Shown here one piece after another: positions 35,463-48,275 of a stretch of DNA of 64,000 nt. The position numbers and the translations under genes were made by a program. Numbering within the stretch: the stretch's first letter is position 1; every line of letters starts with the position of its first letter. The DNA is from Microbulbifer rhizosphaerae. Lineage in GTDB: Bacteria > Pseudomonadota > Gammaproteobacteria > Pseudomonadales > Cellvibrionaceae. The DNA lies in NCBI RefSeq assembly GCF_014191725.1, contig NZ_JACHWZ010000022.1, forward strand, positions 30,432-94,431. Reading direction: 5' to 3'. The notes under the pieces were generated by a model. That model was not told where the DNA came from. It saw nothing but the letters and a program-made list of their open reading frames with translations, and did not search any database.

Positions 35463-36149
35463 ATGTCCGGTCGAAAAAACAAAAACCGCAAGCAGCGCGG
35501 GCAGTCGGCAGAACTTCTCAACGAACTGCACTCCATCCGCGACCTGCTCGGCAGCGACGAAATCGGCGATATCCCCCTGCTCGACCAGGTGGCCGAACCC
35601 GCGCCGAAACCGCCGCAGGCCGCGCCTGTGCCGGCCCGACAGCCGCTGCAGGAGCCCCTGGACGTGAGCGAGCTGCCGATCCTCTTCTCGCCGGTGGACG
35701 AGGAACCCCCGGAGGACTACCGGGCCGAGCTGGGTGAAGCCGAGCGCGAACTGCTGCGCCCATTGCAGGACCTGCCCAAAAAGACAGAGGCCGACAAGCC
35801 GCAGGGCGAGCTGTTTGCACCGCCTGCCGCGACTCCCGGCGAGAACCCCTTTCTTCCCGCGCATATCCGCGCCCGCCTTACCGGCGGCCGGATGCCAAAA
35901 GCGGAACCGGAGCCGAAAGCCCAGCCCGAACAACAGGAGCCCCCAAAGGCCCCCGCCCCCGAGGAAGAAGCCCCTCCCCCCTCCCCTGCTGCCCCGGCGG
36001 AGCCAGCGGCCAATGCCTCGCGGGAAGAGCGCGATCGCCAGCGCCAGCAGCTGATCGACCACCTGGTGGCCAAGCAGTTGCCCGAACTGGAGCGACAGCT
36101 GCGCGAGCGGATTGCGCGGATGGTCGACGAACTGGAAACCAAGCGCTGA
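35463..36149 (+). CDS. Proline-rich protein between holC and valS
   Basis: This 228-residue cytoplasmic protein has no recognised enzyme motif. A basic start MSGRKNKNRKQRGQSAELLNEL leads to an acidic, proline-rich middle part of low complexity. A short conserved-looking motif ENPFLPAHIRARL lies at about 127-139. The C terminus is a charged helix, QLIDHLVAKQLPELERQLRERIARMVDEL. The same position between holC and valS holds a protein of unknown function in Pseudomonas. A link with the replisome or holC is suggested only by position (24 bp downstream). Confidence 0.75.
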   Translation: MSGRKNKNRKQRGQSAELLNELHSIRDLLGSDEIGDIPLLDQVAEPAPKPPQAAPVPARQPLQEPLDVSELPILFSPVDEEPPEDYRAELGEAERELLRPLQDLPKKTEADKPQGELFAPPAATPGENPFLPAHIRARLTGGRMPKAEPEPKAQPEQQEPPKAPAPEEEAPPPSPAAPAEPAANASREERDRQRQQLIDHLVAKQLPELERQLRERIARMVDELETKR

Positions 36150-36259
36150 CCCAGTGGCCCCTGGCGGGCCTGCCACCGGCGGCACCCGGCCCCGCACGGA
36201 GGGCGAGCTAGGGCGAGCTTTTGAAGATTTCAAATAGGCCCTCGATGCAGACCTCCCTT

Positions 36260-36287
36260 TTGCCGCCCCCGGCCCCGGCGGTATAAT
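36260..36287 (+). promoter_or_regulatory. Candidate promoter of valS
   Basis: A perfect -10 TATAAT (36282-36287) with a -35 TTGCCG (36260-36265) at 16 bp spacing. GGCGGTATAATTCCCGCC matches the context of the SulP promoter at 13638. Confidence 0.55.
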
Positions 36288-36360
36288 TCCCGCCTTTTTG
36301 GCGCAGCCAATACCGGCCTGCAGACGCCGCAGCGATTCAACACAAGGTTTCCCCGCCCGC

Positions 36361-39135
<2,775 letters not shown>

Positions 39136-39462
39136 TTTACAGCTGATCTCCAAATGGTACGGGCGCCCTGCTCAATCGATCAGGGCGAACCCGGCCAAAT
39201 TGACAATATTTTTTCTTTTCTCCGCCAGTCCCCACACACAAAAAGCCCAACCAGAAGAAAACTGCGCCAGGTTTCTCGGTTTTCTCCAATTTCTCCTGTG
39301 CACGCCCGCTCAAAACCGGCAATTCACCTTGACTTAAACTTTACAAATTCGCGCCAGCACTTCTAGGATAATTCTGTGCATGCACTGCGGTGCACATGGG
39401 TGGCTTTTCGGCCGCCCGCTCAGGATGTCTCTACAAAAACATAACAGCAAGGACAACAAACC
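39136..39462. other. Intergenic region before the metalloprotease gene
   Basis: About 330 bp without a credible gene. It is AT-richer than its surroundings. TTGACA occurs at 39200-39205 and GGATAATTC near 39366-39374, but neither has a partner at normal spacing, so no promoter is called with confidence. Confidence 0.5.
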
Positions 39463-40266
39463 ATGTCTCTACCCTTTTCCAAGTGCAAACTGGCATTCGG
39501 CCTGTTGATTTCCACAATCAGTGCCGGTGCCGTCGCCGATCACAGCTGGGGTAACTATCACTGGGCGAAGAACACCAGTTCATTCGACCTGCAGGTGGTG
39601 GACAGTGTCACCTCCGACTGGCAATCGGAACTGAACAACACCCTGTCACAGTGGTCCTCCTCCAGCGTTCTCAACCTGGCGATCACCTCCGGAGACGACA
39701 CCAGCAACACCCGCAAACGCTGCCCGATGGTTACCGGGCAGATGCGCGTCTGCAATGCCGCTTACGGCAACAACGGCTGGCTGGGCCTGGCGAGTATCGG
39801 CCTCGACAGCAACGGCCATATCGACCAGGGCACCGCCAAGGTGAACGACACTTACTCGTCCTACTGGCAGGACCAGACGGAAAAAAATCACGTAATGTGC
39901 CAGGAAGTCGGCCATGTGTTCGGGCTGGGCCACACCAGTGAGGACGGCAGCAGCCAGAGCACCTGCATGGACTACTCCAACGACCCCAACAGCCAGTGGC
40001 CAAACCAGCACGACTACCAGATGCTGTCGGATATCTACAATCACCTGGACAGCTACAACAGTTATGCCGATGGCGGCTCTTCCGACGGCGGTTCCTGCAA
40101 TGCGCCTCCCGGCAAGGGCTGCAACAAAAACAGCAATGGCGCCGTGCCGCTGGGTGTGCGAGTGCACCGGGATCACGACCGGGAGGTATGGGTCGCTGCG
40201 CGTAACGACGGTGGGCTCTGGGTCCACCACATACGCCGGGTGCCGGAAGAGTACCTGGATCACTAA
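39463..40266 (+). CDS. Secreted metzincin-like protein with altered zinc motif
   Basis: This is a 267-residue secreted protein. A signal peptide MSLPFSKCKLAFGLLISTIS ends at AVA near residue 25. The region around 145-160 reads VMCQEVGHVFGLGHTSEDG. It matches the metzincin zinc motif HExxHxxGxxH except that the first histidine is Q147; E148, H151, G154 and H157 are kept. A Met-turn-like CMDYS follows at 168-172. Several paired cysteines (C87, C97, C146, C168) suggest disulfides. A short tail after about residue 205 is glycine- and serine-rich, then CNAPPGKGCNKN. It may be a variant metalloprotease or have lost catalysis. Confidence 0.8.
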   Translation: MSLPFSKCKLAFGLLISTISAGAVADHSWGNYHWAKNTSSFDLQVVDSVTSDWQSELNNTLSQWSSSSVLNLAITSGDDTSNTRKRCPMVTGQMRVCNAAYGNNGWLGLASIGLDSNGHIDQGTAKVNDTYSSYWQDQTEKNHVMCQEVGHVFGLGHTSEDGSSQSTCMDYSNDPNSQWPNQHDYQMLSDIYNHLDSYNSYADGGSSDGGSCNAPPGKGCNKNSNGAVPLGVRVHRDHDREVWVAARNDGGLWVHHIRRVPEEYLDH

Positions 40267-40281
40267 GCGCTCTGATGCAAT

Positions 40282-40307
40282 TTTCCGGGGCCAAAAGGCC
40301 CCGGAAA
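40282..40307. terminator. Strong 11-bp hairpin after the metalloprotease gene
   Basis: TTTCCGGGGCC (40282-40292), loop AAAA, and GGCCCCGGAAA (40297-40307) form a perfect stem 16 bp after the stop codon. There is no T-run, but position and stability fit a terminator. Confidence 0.65.
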
Positions 40308-40604
40308 TCACCTGCCCCGAAGTCCGCGAACGTGCCTGTCGCCTAAAATCACAGATTATTACCCTATAAAAAAAAGCCAAGTAATAAGTAATTGTTCCTT
40401 ATCGGCTCTGGCTTTCATTTCCACAAACCTTTATAAAATTGCTCAGGCGTATAAATAATAATTTCCGCGACAGAAACCGTCGCAATTTTAAACCGGCCAA
40501 TTTCAACTAATATCCAGAGGTAAATCCTATAGCGGTACCAGTGCAGTAACAGCGATAAACCCAGGGCGCGGACAGCGCCTGTCAGCCTGTCGGGGAGAGA
40601 GAAG
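40308..40604. other. Leader region of the nuo operon
   Basis: About 300 AT-rich bases. A second, imperfect long hairpin (AAAGCCA near 40373 with TGGCTTT near 40409) could act as another terminator. Further on, CGACAGAAACCGTCG gives a small stem. The nuo promoter should lie here, but no box pair is convincing. Confidence 0.45.
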
Positions 40605-41018
40605 TTGAATGCAGCAACCCTAGTCAACCCGAGCATTTGGCCACTGGTGGTCTACTGCCTCGCCGTTTTTGCACTGATCGCGCTAATGCTGGGCCTCTCC
40701 TACTTCCTCGGCCAACGCCGGCGCGATGCCGCCACCGACGAACCCTTCGAATCCGGCATCATCTCCCAGGGCAGCGCCCGTCTGCGGCTCTCCGTCGGCT
40801 ACTACCTGGTCGCCATCCTGTTTATCGTCTTCGACCTCGAGGCCATCTACCTGTTCGGCTGGGCCGTCTCCTTCCGCGAGACCGGTTTGCTGGGCTTCGT
40901 CGAAGCGACTATTTTCATAGTGATACTGCTCGCCGGCCTGGTATACCTGTGGCGCCTGGGAGCGCTAGATTGGGGCGGCAGGCAGAGCAGCCTGGAGAAA
41001 CGCAAGGAATATAGATAA
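40605..41018 (+). CDS. nuoA: NADH-quinone oxidoreductase subunit A
   Basis: NuoA is a small membrane subunit of complex I near the quinone site. The 137-residue protein has three membrane helices: PLVVYCLAVFALIALMLGLSY, YYLVAILFIVFDLEAIYLFGWAV and VEATIFIVILLAGLVYLW. The conserved PFESGI and FDLEAIYLFGWAV identify it. The start is a TTG at 40605 with GGGGAGAGAG upstream; no ATG is in frame before residue 28. It opens the nuo operon. Confidence 0.95.
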   Translation: MNAATLVNPSIWPLVVYCLAVFALIALMLGLSYFLGQRRRDAATDEPFESGIISQGSARLRLSVGYYLVAILFIVFDLEAIYLFGWAVSFRETGLLGFVEATIFIVILLAGLVYLWRLGALDWGGRQSSLEKRKEYR

Positions 41019-41036
41019 CGACAATAAGGAAGCACT

Positions 41037-41681
41037 ATGCGCTGGCAGTTAACCAAAGCGGAAAATGTCATAGCGAGCAGTGGACTCACAGAAGGCGAAA
41101 TTTTTTCCGAGGAAATAAAAAAGAATATTCTGCTCACAAAACTGGAGGACCTGGTGGCCTGGGGCAGAGCCAATTCCCTGTGGCCATTCAACTTCGGGCT
41201 CTCCTGCTGCTATGTGGAAATGGCCACCGCCTTTACCAGCCGGCACGATATCTCCCGGTTCGGCTCCGAAGTGATCCGCGCCACTCCCCGCCAGGCCGAC
41301 CTGATCGTGATCTCCGGCACAGTGTTCATCAAGATGGCGCCGGTGCTGCAGCGTCTCTACGAACAGATGATGGAGCCGCGCTGGGTGATTTCCATGGGCT
41401 CCTGTGCCAACTCCGGCGGTATGTACGATATCTACAGCGTGGTGCAGGGCGTCGACCGCTTTATGCCGGTGGACGTTTATGTGCCCGGCTGCCCGCCGCG
41501 ACCGGAGGCGCTGATGCAGGGGCTTACCCTGCTGCAAAAATCCGTCGCCGAAGACCGCCGCCCCCTGAGCTGGGTGGTGGACGAGCACGGTCCGAGGCAG
41601 ATTCCCAAACCCAGCCAGCGCGACCTCCACCGGGAGACACGTATGTGCGCGGATAAATTGCGCACACCGGATACCGTCTGA
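41037..41681 (+). CDS. nuoB: NADH-quinone oxidoreductase subunit B
   Basis: NuoB carries iron-sulfur cluster N2, the last electron carrier before quinone. The 214-residue protein has the cluster cysteines C57 and C58 in [11 protein letters not shown]123 in MGSCANSGG and C152 in [20 protein letters not shown] and [16 protein letters not shown] are typical. It lies 18 bp after nuoA. The stretch to nuoCD contains a family-A palindromic repeat. Confidence 0.97.
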   Translation: MRWQLTKAENVIASSGLTEGEIFSEEIKKNILLTKLEDLVAWGRANSLWPFNFGLSCCYVEMATAFTSRHDISRFGSEVIRATPRQADLIVISGTVFIKMAPVLQRLYEQMMEPRWVISMGSCANSGGMYDIYSVVQGVDRFMPVDVYVPGCPPRPEALMQGLTLLQKSVAEDRRPLSWVVDEHGPRQIPKPSQRDLHRETRMCADKLRTPDTV

Positions 41682-41695
41682 ATCCAGCGATATAG

Positions 41696-41724
41696 CCCTC
41701 TCTCCCGCAAGCGGGAGAGGGGAG
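41696..41724. repeat. Palindromic repeat, family A, between nuoB and nuoCD
   Basis: CTCTCCCGC, loop AA, GCGGGAGAG (41700-41719) is a perfect 9-bp stem. It is a short copy of the element at 20023, 49780 and 50221, here without the second GGGGGAGAGGG half. Confidence 0.8.
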
Positions 41725-41750
41725 TAAAGAATCACTTCCGGGAAAACCCA

Positions 41751-43556
41751 ATGACCGGCGTAATCGCACAGAGTGTCCATATCGAGAGCCCCTACAGTGC
41801 GGAGGCGGAAGCCTTTATCGGTGATCTGCGCAGGGAATACGGACAGGCAGATTACTGGCTGCAGCCGGACTGCCTCGATATGCCCACTCTTTGGGTGGCG
41901 CCGGAAACACTGCTGCCGCTGCTGCGCCATCTCAAAACGGAAATCTCACGCCCCTTTCTTATGCTCTACGACCTCAGCGCCATCGACGAGCGCCTGCGGC
42001 TTCACCGCGGCGAGCGGGAAGCGCAGCAGCCGCAGAGCGATTTCACCCTGGTGTACCAGTTGCTCTCGCTGGAGCGGGACCTGTTTATCCGCATCAAGGT
42101 GGCGCTGCCGGAGTCCCGGCTGTCGGTTCCCTCCGCTATCCCGGTGTGGGCCTGTGCCAACTGGTATGAGCGCGAGGTGTGGGACCTGTTCGGCATCGGG
42201 TTTGTCGGTCATCCCAACCTGCGTCGCATCATGATGCCTTCCACCTGGCAGGGGCACCCGCTACGCAAGGATCACCACGCGCGAGCCACGGAAGTGGACC
42301 CTTTCAGCCTGTCGCCGGAAAAGCAGCGGGCGGAGCAGGAGGCGCTGCTGTTCAAGCCGGAGGAATGGGGCATGTCCCGCGCCAGCGACAGCTCCGAATT
42401 CATGTTCCTGAATCTGGGTCCCAACCACCCCAGTGTGCACGGGGTTTTCCGCGTGGCATTGCAGCTGGACGGCGAGAGGATCGTCGACGCGGTACCCGAT
42501 ATCGGCTACCACCACCGCGGCGCGGAAAAAATGGCCGAGCGCCAGGCTTGGCACAGCTATATCCCCTATACCGACCGCATCGACTATCTGGGCGGGGTGA
42601 TGAACAACCTGCCCTATGTGCTGGCACTGGAACAACTGGCCGGTATCCCGGTGCCGCCGCGGGCACAGACCATCCGCGTGATGTTGTGCGAATTCTTCCG
42701 CATCGCCAGCCACCTGGTGTTCTACGGCACCTTTGCCCAGGACGTGGGGCAGATGTCGCCGGTCTTTTATATGTTCGTGGATCGGGAAAAGCTTTTCGGC
42801 ATCATCGAAGCTATCACCGGTGGGCGTATGCACCCGTCCTGGTTCCGCATCGGCGGCGTCGCCCAGGACCTGCCGGAAGGCTGGGACAAAATGGTGCGGG
42901 AATTTCTCGACTATATGCCGAAGCGCCTGCGCGAGTACGAAGGCATGGTGCTGAAAAACAAGATACTGCAGCAGCGCACCCGGGGTATCGGCGTCTACAA
43001 CACCGACGAGGCATTGGAGTGGGGCGCCACCGGCCCGGGGCTGCGCGCCACCGGCCTGGAATGGGACCTCCGCAAGCGCCGCCCCTACAGCGGCTACGAC
43101 CAGTTCGAATTCGATATTCCCACCTACGACGGCGGCGACTGCTACGACCGCTGTCGCGTGCGCGTGGAAGAGATATGGCAGAGCCTGCGTATTATCCGCC
43201 AGTGCCTGGACAACATGCCCTCCGGACCATACAAATCGGACCACCCGCTGACCACGCCGCCGCTGAAGGCGCGCACCATGCACGATATCGAAACCCTGAT
43301 CCAGCATTTCGTCAACAACAGCTGGGGGCCGGTGATGCCGGCGGGAGAAGTCTGCGTCGCGGTGGAAGCCACCAAGGGGTTGAACAGTTACCAGATTGTC
43401 AGCGACGGCGGCACCAATGCCTACCGCGCCAGAATCCGCACACCGTCTTTCCCGCACCTGCAGATGATTCCACTGCTTTCACGCGGACTGCTGGTGTCGG
43501 ACCTCATTGCCATTATCGCCAGCATCGATTTTGTGATGGCGGATGTGGACCGTTAG
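41751..43556 (+). CDS. nuoC: Fused NADH-quinone oxidoreductase subunits C and D
   Basis: NuoCD forms the connecting part of the peripheral arm; the D part lines the quinone pocket. The 601-residue fusion is like that of E. coli. The NuoC part (about 1-190) has [26 protein letters not shown]. The NuoD part starts near [24 protein letters not shown] and includes the quinone-site [27 protein letters not shown] and the C-terminal DVDR. The fusion is typical of gammaproteobacterial complex I. Confidence 0.97.
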   Translation: MTGVIAQSVHIESPYSAEAEAFIGDLRREYGQADYWLQPDCLDMPTLWVAPETLLPLLRHLKTEISRPFLMLYDLSAIDERLRLHRGEREAQQPQSDFTLVYQLLSLERDLFIRIKVALPESRLSVPSAIPVWACANWYEREVWDLFGIGFVGHPNLRRIMMPSTWQGHPLRKDHHARATEVDPFSLSPEKQRAEQEALLFKPEEWGMSRASDSSEFMFLNLGPNHPSVHGVFRVALQLDGERIVDAVPDIGYHHRGAEKMAERQAWHSYIPYTDRIDYLGGVMNNLPYVLALEQLAGIPVPPRAQTIRVMLCEFFRIASHLVFYGTFAQDVGQMSPVFYMFVDREKLFGIIEAITGGRMHPSWFRIGGVAQDLPEGWDKMVREFLDYMPKRLREYEGMVLKNKILQQRTRGIGVYNTDEALEWGATGPGLRATGLEWDLRKRRPYSGYDQFEFDIPTYDGGDCYDRCRVRVEEIWQSLRIIRQCLDNMPSGPYKSDHPLTTPPLKARTMHDIETLIQHFVNNSWGPVMPAGEVCVAVEATKGLNSYQIVSDGGTNAYRARIRTPSFPHLQMIPLLSRGLLVSDLIAIIASIDFVMADVDR

Positions 43557-43578
43557 GACTAATTGTTAGGGATGGGTT

Positions 43579-44142
43579 ATGTCCAGCGTCTTTGAACCGG
43601 AAGTTGTGGAAGTAATGGATTTCAGCAAAGCGGACCGCAGCACCGAAACGCAGCTCAGTGCGGAGGAGAAGCGCGAGATAGACGCGGAATTTTCCCACTA
43701 CGAGGATAAGGCCTCCGTCGGTCTGGAGGCCCTGCGCATCGTGCAAAAGCACCGGGGCTGGATTTCCGACCAGAGTCTGCAGGCGGTTTCCGACTACCTG
43801 GATATCCCCTCCGCCCAGCTGGAGGGTGTAGCCACCTTCTTTCAGCTGATCTTTCGCCAGCCGGTGGGCAAAGAGGTGATCCTGTTCTGTAAGAGCGCCA
43901 GCTGCTGGATCATGGGCTGCGCAAGATTACAGGCGCGCATCGAGCAAAAACTACAGATTGCTCCTGGGCAAACCAGCGGGGACGGAATCTTCACCCTTCT
44001 GGAAACGCCCTGCCTGGGGGATTGCGACAAGGCCCCGGTGATGATGGTGGGTGAGGAAATGCATCGCAACCTCACCGAGCAGAGTATCGACGAAATTATC
44101 GACAACAAGAAGCGTCGCCATGCTGACGAATCCACTGACTAA
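43579..44142 (+). CDS. nuoE: NADH-quinone oxidoreductase subunit E
   Basis: NuoE holds the 2Fe-2S cluster N1a beside the NADH-oxidising NuoF. The 187-residue protein has cluster cysteines C104, C109, C145 and C149 in FCKSASCWIMG and PCLGDCDKAPVMMV. HRGWISDQSLQAVSDYLDIP and EGVATFFQLIFRQPVGK are typical. Its last 23 bases overlap the start of nuoF. Confidence 0.96.
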   Translation: MSSVFEPEVVEVMDFSKADRSTETQLSAEEKREIDAEFSHYEDKASVGLEALRIVQKHRGWISDQSLQAVSDYLDIPSAQLEGVATFFQLIFRQPVGKEVILFCKSASCWIMGCARLQARIEQKLQIAPGQTSGDGIFTLLETPCLGDCDKAPVMMVGEEMHRNLTEQSIDEIIDNKKRRHADESTD

Positions 44143-45394
44143 AAATATCGGTCCGCAGAATACCGCCATCGACTTGGCAGGCTACCGCGCCGCCGGCGGC
44201 TACAGTGGCTGGCGCAAGGCCCTGGCCGGCGATCCGGGCGACCTGGTCAAAATGGTACAGGACGCGGGCCTGCGCGGCCGCGGCGGAGCCGGCTTCAATA
44301 CCGGCCTGAAGTGGAGCTTCGTTCCCCGGGGCGACGACAGCCCATCGATCAAGTACCTGGTGTGCAATGCCGACGAAATGGAACCCGGAACCTTCAAGGA
44401 CCGGCTGCTGATGGAGCGGGACCCTCACCTGCTGATCGAAGGCATGGCCATCGCCGCCTATGCCATCGAGGCCCGCACCGCCTATATATTTATCCGCGGC
44501 GAATATCACACGGCCACCGCGCGCCTGGAAAAGGCCATTGCCGAAGCCCGGGAAGAGGGTCTGCTGGGGGAAAACATCCTCGGCACCGGCTACAGCCTGG
44601 AAATACATCTGCACTGCAGCGCCGGCAATTACATTTGTGGCGAAGAGACCGCCCTGCTCAATGCCCTGGAAGGCAAGCGGGCCGTTCCGCGGGCCAAGCC
44701 ACCCTTTCCCCAGGTCAGCGGTCTCTGGGGCAAACCCACGGTGGTCAACAATGTGGAGACCTTCTGCAATATTCCCCATCTGATCGACCTGGGTGTGGAC
44801 TGGTACAAAAGTTTGGGGCGGGGCGAGGACGCGGGCACGAAGCTGTTCGGCGTCAGCGGCAAGGTCAAGAATCCCGGCACCTGGGAACTGCCCATGGGCA
44901 CGCCGATCCGGGAAATCATCGAAGTGCATGCCGGTGGTATGCGCGACGGATTGAAACTGAAGGGTTTTCTCCCCGGCGGCGGCTCCACGGATTTCCTCGG
45001 GCCGGAGCACCTGGATCTGCCGATGGATTACGACGCCATCGGCAAGTCCGGCAGCCGCATGGGTACCGGCACCATTATTGTGCTGGACGACAAAACCTGC
45101 CCGGTGGGCCTGGTGCTCAATCTCACTCAGTTTTTTGCCCGCGAGTCCTGCGGCTGGTGCACACCCTGCCGCGACGGCCTGCCCTGGGCAGTAAAAATTC
45201 TGCAGCGTATCGAGAACGGCGAAGGCCGCCTGGAAGACATCGGATTACTGCAGGAACAGGTCCGCTACATGGGCCCCGGCAACACCTTCTGCGCTCTGGC
45301 CCCCGGCGCCGCCGAGCCGATACAGAGCGCATTGAAACTGTTCGAACAGGACTTCGTGGAGCATATAGAAAAGGGATGCTGCCCTTACTTGTAG
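44120..45394 (+). CDS. nuoF: NADH-quinone oxidoreductase subunit F
   Basis: NuoF binds NADH and FMN and carries the 4Fe-4S cluster N3, making it the entry point for electrons. The 424-residue protein shows LRGRGGAGFNTGLKWSFVP (FMN and NADH site), VCNADEMEPGTFKDR, AGNYICGEETALLNALEG and the cluster motif ESCGWCTPCRDG with a further cysteine in NTFCALAPG. The ATG at 44120 overlaps nuoE by 23 bp. The TAG stop lies inside a GTAGGAG palindromic repeat, so the last residues (CPYL) end at the edge of that element. Confidence 0.97.
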   Translation: MLTNPLTKNIGPQNTAIDLAGYRAAGGYSGWRKALAGDPGDLVKMVQDAGLRGRGGAGFNTGLKWSFVPRGDDSPSIKYLVCNADEMEPGTFKDRLLMERDPHLLIEGMAIAAYAIEARTAYIFIRGEYHTATARLEKAIAEAREEGLLGENILGTGYSLEIHLHCSAGNYICGEETALLNALEGKRAVPRAKPPFPQVSGLWGKPTVVNNVETFCNIPHLIDLGVDWYKSLGRGEDAGTKLFGVSGKVKNPGTWELPMGTPIREIIEVHAGGMRDGLKLKGFLPGGGSTDFLGPEHLDLPMDYDAIGKSGSRMGTGTIIVLDDKTCPVGLVLNLTQFFARESCGWCTPCRDGLPWAVKILQRIENGEGRLEDIGLLQEQVRYMGPGNTFCALAPGAAEPIQSALKLFEQDFVEHIEKGCCPYL

Positions 45395-45417
45395 GAGAGG
45401 CCGTTGGCCGCCCTACA
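45390..45417. repeat. Palindromic repeat between nuoF and nuoG
   Basis: TGTAGG-AGA-GGCC, loop GTT, GGCC-GC-CCTACA forms a two-part stem. It supplies the stop codon of nuoF and is related to the repeats at 13243, 26619 and 30454. Confidence 0.75.
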
Positions 45418-45452
45418 GGATCAACAACGGCGATAGAAATAATGGACTGAAA

Positions 45453-48275
45453 ATGCCAACAATAACCATAGATGGCGATGATTACGAAGTAGAAGAAGGG
45501 CAAAACCTGCTCAGTACCTGCCTGTCCCTGGGAATCGACCTGCCCTATTTCTGCTGGCATCCGGCCATGGGCTCCGTGGGCGCCTGCCGCCAGTGCGCAG
45601 TGATTGAGTACAAGGACGCAGAAGATCACCGCGGCCGACTGGTAATGAGCTGTATGACCCCGATCAAGGATGGTGGTCTCTACTCGGTCACCGCCGAGCA
45701 GGCCCGTGAATTCCGTGGCAGCATTATCGAAGACCTGATGACCAACCACCCCCACGACTGCCCGGTGTGCGAGGAGGGCGGGGAGTGCCACCTGCAGGAT
45801 ATGACCGAGATGACCGGTCACACCAACCGCCGCTACCGGGGCACCAAGCGCACCCACCGCAACCAGTACCTGGGGCCCTTTATCAATCACGAGATGAACC
45901 GCTGCATCGCCTGTTACCGCTGCACACGGTTTTACCGCGACTATGCCGGTGGCACGGATCTTCAGGCACTGGGCCGCAACAACCAAGTCTATTTCGGCCG
46001 CCAGCAGGAGGGCGTGCTGGAGAACGGCTTCAGCGGCAACCTGGTGGAAGTCTGCCCCACCGGCGTGTTCACCGATAAAACCTTCAGCAAGCACTATGTG
46101 CGCAAGTGGGACCTGCAGACCGCCCCCTCCATCTGTGAGCACTGCGCGGTCGGCTGCAACACCGCGCCGGGTGCGCGGGAGGGCTGGGACGGCAAGGACC
46201 AGATGCTGCGGCGGGTAATCAACCTCTATCACCGGGAAATCAACGGATACTTTCTCTGTGACCGCGGCCGTTTTGGCTACGACTATGTCAATTGCGATGC
46301 GCGCCTGAAAGCAGTGCTGGCCGCGCGAACGGATACACTGATCGAATCCACCGCCGCGCGGGGCGAAAGAATCCACGGCGAAATACCCCCGCGGGAAGCC
46401 GTCGAACGGCTGGCCCAAACCCTGGCCCAGGCACAGAAAGGCCAGCGCCGGCTGATCGGCATCGGCTCGCCGCGCGCTTCCCTGGAAAATAATTTCGCCC
46501 TGCGCCAGTTGGTGGGCCCCGACAATTTTTATGCGGGCCTGGCAGAGCGGGATCTGCACCTGCTGCATCTGGTCGACGCCATACAGCGGGACCCGCGCAT
46601 CCACAGCCCCACAACCCCGGAGATAGAGAGCGCCGATGCGATACTGATCCTGGGTGAGGATATTTCCAACACCGCACCGCGCGTCGGGCTGGCGGTGCGC
46701 CAAGCCGCCCGCAATCGGCAACGGAGGCAGGCACGCGAACTGAAAATTCCCCAGTGGCAGGACGCTTCGGTGCGCCAGCTGGATGGCGACCCCAGCCCGA
46801 TTGCCGTCGCCGGATTTGAGGACAGCGGCCTCGACGATATCGCCAGTAGCCGCTTTCACGGCACTCCGGAAGAAATTGCCGCCTTTGGCCACGCCCTGGC
46901 GCAGTTGATTGCCGGCAAGCAGCCCGCAGAAGTGTCACCGGAATATTTGGAGATGGCACAGCAAATTTCCGAAACCCTGAGCGCATCGGAACGGCCGCTG
47001 GTGATTTCCGGCTGCGGCTGCCGGAGTGGAGAGATACTGCAGGCGGCCGCGCAACTGGCCACCGCGCTCGCGGACAGGAATTCCAATCCCTGCGCACTCT
47101 ATCTGACCTGCCTCGAAGTCAACAGCCTCGGACTCGCACAACTGTGCACGGACGGCAAAAAAGCTCTCGACCACCTGCCCGGCGCGCTGCGGACGGAAGG
47201 CGAGGCGAAAAATCCCAGCAGCGTGATCGTACTGGAAAACGAACTCTGCCGCCGGGTGGATACAGCCACTGCGGACGAGATTTTTTCCCTCGCCGATGAG
47301 TTGATCGTGCTCGATCTTCTGCACAACCTGACTACCCGGCGGGCCGATCTGGTGTTCCCCGCCGCAGCCACTGTGGAATCCCAGGGCACGGTGATCAATA
47401 GCAACGGCCTGGCCCAATGCTTCTACGCTGTTTACGAGGGCCCGGGCTTCATCCAGGAAAGCTGGCGGTGGCTGGCTGATGCGGCTGCCTTTTGCCCGGA
47501 AAGCAATGCCCTTATCAGCACTATCGCCGATTGGAAACACTGCCACGACCTGAACCAGGCTATCGCGGAGGCCTTTCCGGAACTGGAAGTGGTTGCAGAG
47601 CTGGGCCCGGACGAGGACTTCCGCATCGACGGCCTCGAAGTCGCCCGGCAGAGCCACCGCTACAGCGGGCGCACGGCAATTTATGCCGACAAATCGGTGG
47701 CGGAACACAAGCCGGTCAAAGATCCCGATGCGCCGCTGGTGTTCTCCATGGAGGGCATTCAAGACCCGGACAAATCACCCCTGCAGGCGAATATCTGGTC
47801 CCCCGGCTGGAACTCCAACCAGGCACTGCACAAATTCCTGCAGGGAATCGGCGGCAAGCGGCGCTGCGGAAATGGGGGAAGGAAAATACAACGCGCTTCC
47901 AGGTCTCTGCCGGACTGGAAACCTGCAGTACAGCCGGCAGGTGAGGCAGAGGGGTTTCTTCTGCTTCCTATCTATCGGATGTTCGGCTCCGGCGAACTGA
48001 GTGCCATGGCCCCAGCCATTGCCAGCGTTATTGCCCAACCCTTTGTGCTGATCAACCGGCACGACGCAAAGCGCTTGGATATCGACGCCGGAGATCCACT
48101 GGAAATCACTGTCGGCGGCGACCGCTGCCAGCTTATCGCCGAAATCTCTGACTCTATTCCCTTCGGCAGCCTGGGCGTCCCCTACGGCTTTCCACAAGTG
48201 GAACCGCTGGGCACAGAGGCTCCGGCCAGGGGCCAGCTGCACCTGCTGCAACTGGAAACCGGAGGTGACCAATGA
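45453..48275 (+). CDS. nuoG: NADH-quinone oxidoreductase subunit G
   Basis: NuoG is the largest peripheral-arm subunit and carries several iron-sulfur clusters. The 940-residue protein opens with a ferredoxin-like domain: [22 protein letters not shown] and SCMTPI hold 2Fe-2S cluster N1b. The [19 protein letters not shown] motif binds N5, with its histidine ligand, and [14 protein letters not shown] and VEVCPTGVF bind N4. [11 protein letters not shown] begins the molybdopterin-oxidoreductase-like part with the extra N7 cluster. The C-terminal part lacks recognised catalytic residues, as usual. Its stop overlaps nuoH by 4 bp. Confidence 0.96.
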   Translation: MPTITIDGDDYEVEEGQNLLSTCLSLGIDLPYFCWHPAMGSVGACRQCAVIEYKDAEDHRGRLVMSCMTPIKDGGLYSVTAEQAREFRGSIIEDLMTNHPHDCPVCEEGGECHLQDMTEMTGHTNRRYRGTKRTHRNQYLGPFINHEMNRCIACYRCTRFYRDYAGGTDLQALGRNNQVYFGRQQEGVLENGFSGNLVEVCPTGVFTDKTFSKHYVRKWDLQTAPSICEHCAVGCNTAPGAREGWDGKDQMLRRVINLYHREINGYFLCDRGRFGYDYVNCDARLKAVLAARTDTLIESTAARGERIHGEIPPREAVERLAQTLAQAQKGQRRLIGIGSPRASLENNFALRQLVGPDNFYAGLAERDLHLLHLVDAIQRDPRIHSPTTPEIESADAILILGEDISNTAPRVGLAVRQAARNRQRRQARELKIPQWQDASVRQLDGDPSPIAVAGFEDSGLDDIASSRFHGTPEEIAAFGHALAQLIAGKQPAEVSPEYLEMAQQISETLSASERPLVISGCGCRSGEILQAAAQLATALADRNSNPCALYLTCLEVNSLGLAQLCTDGKKALDHLPGALRTEGEAKNPSSVIVLENELCRRVDTATADEIFSLADELIVLDLLHNLTTRRADLVFPAAATVESQGTVINSNGLAQCFYAVYEGPGFIQESWRWLADAAAFCPESNALISTIADWKHCHDLNQAIAEAFPELEVVAELGPDEDFRIDGLEVARQSHRYSGRTAIYADKSVAEHKPVKDPDAPLVFSMEGIQDPDKSPLQANIWSPGWNSNQALHKFLQGIGGKRRCGNGGRKIQRASRSLPDWKPAVQPAGEAEGFLLLPIYRMFGSGELSAMAPAIASVIAQPFVLINRHDAKRLDIDAGDPLEITVGGDRCQLIAEISDSIPFGSLGVPYGFPQVEPLGTEAPARGQLHLLQLETGGDQ

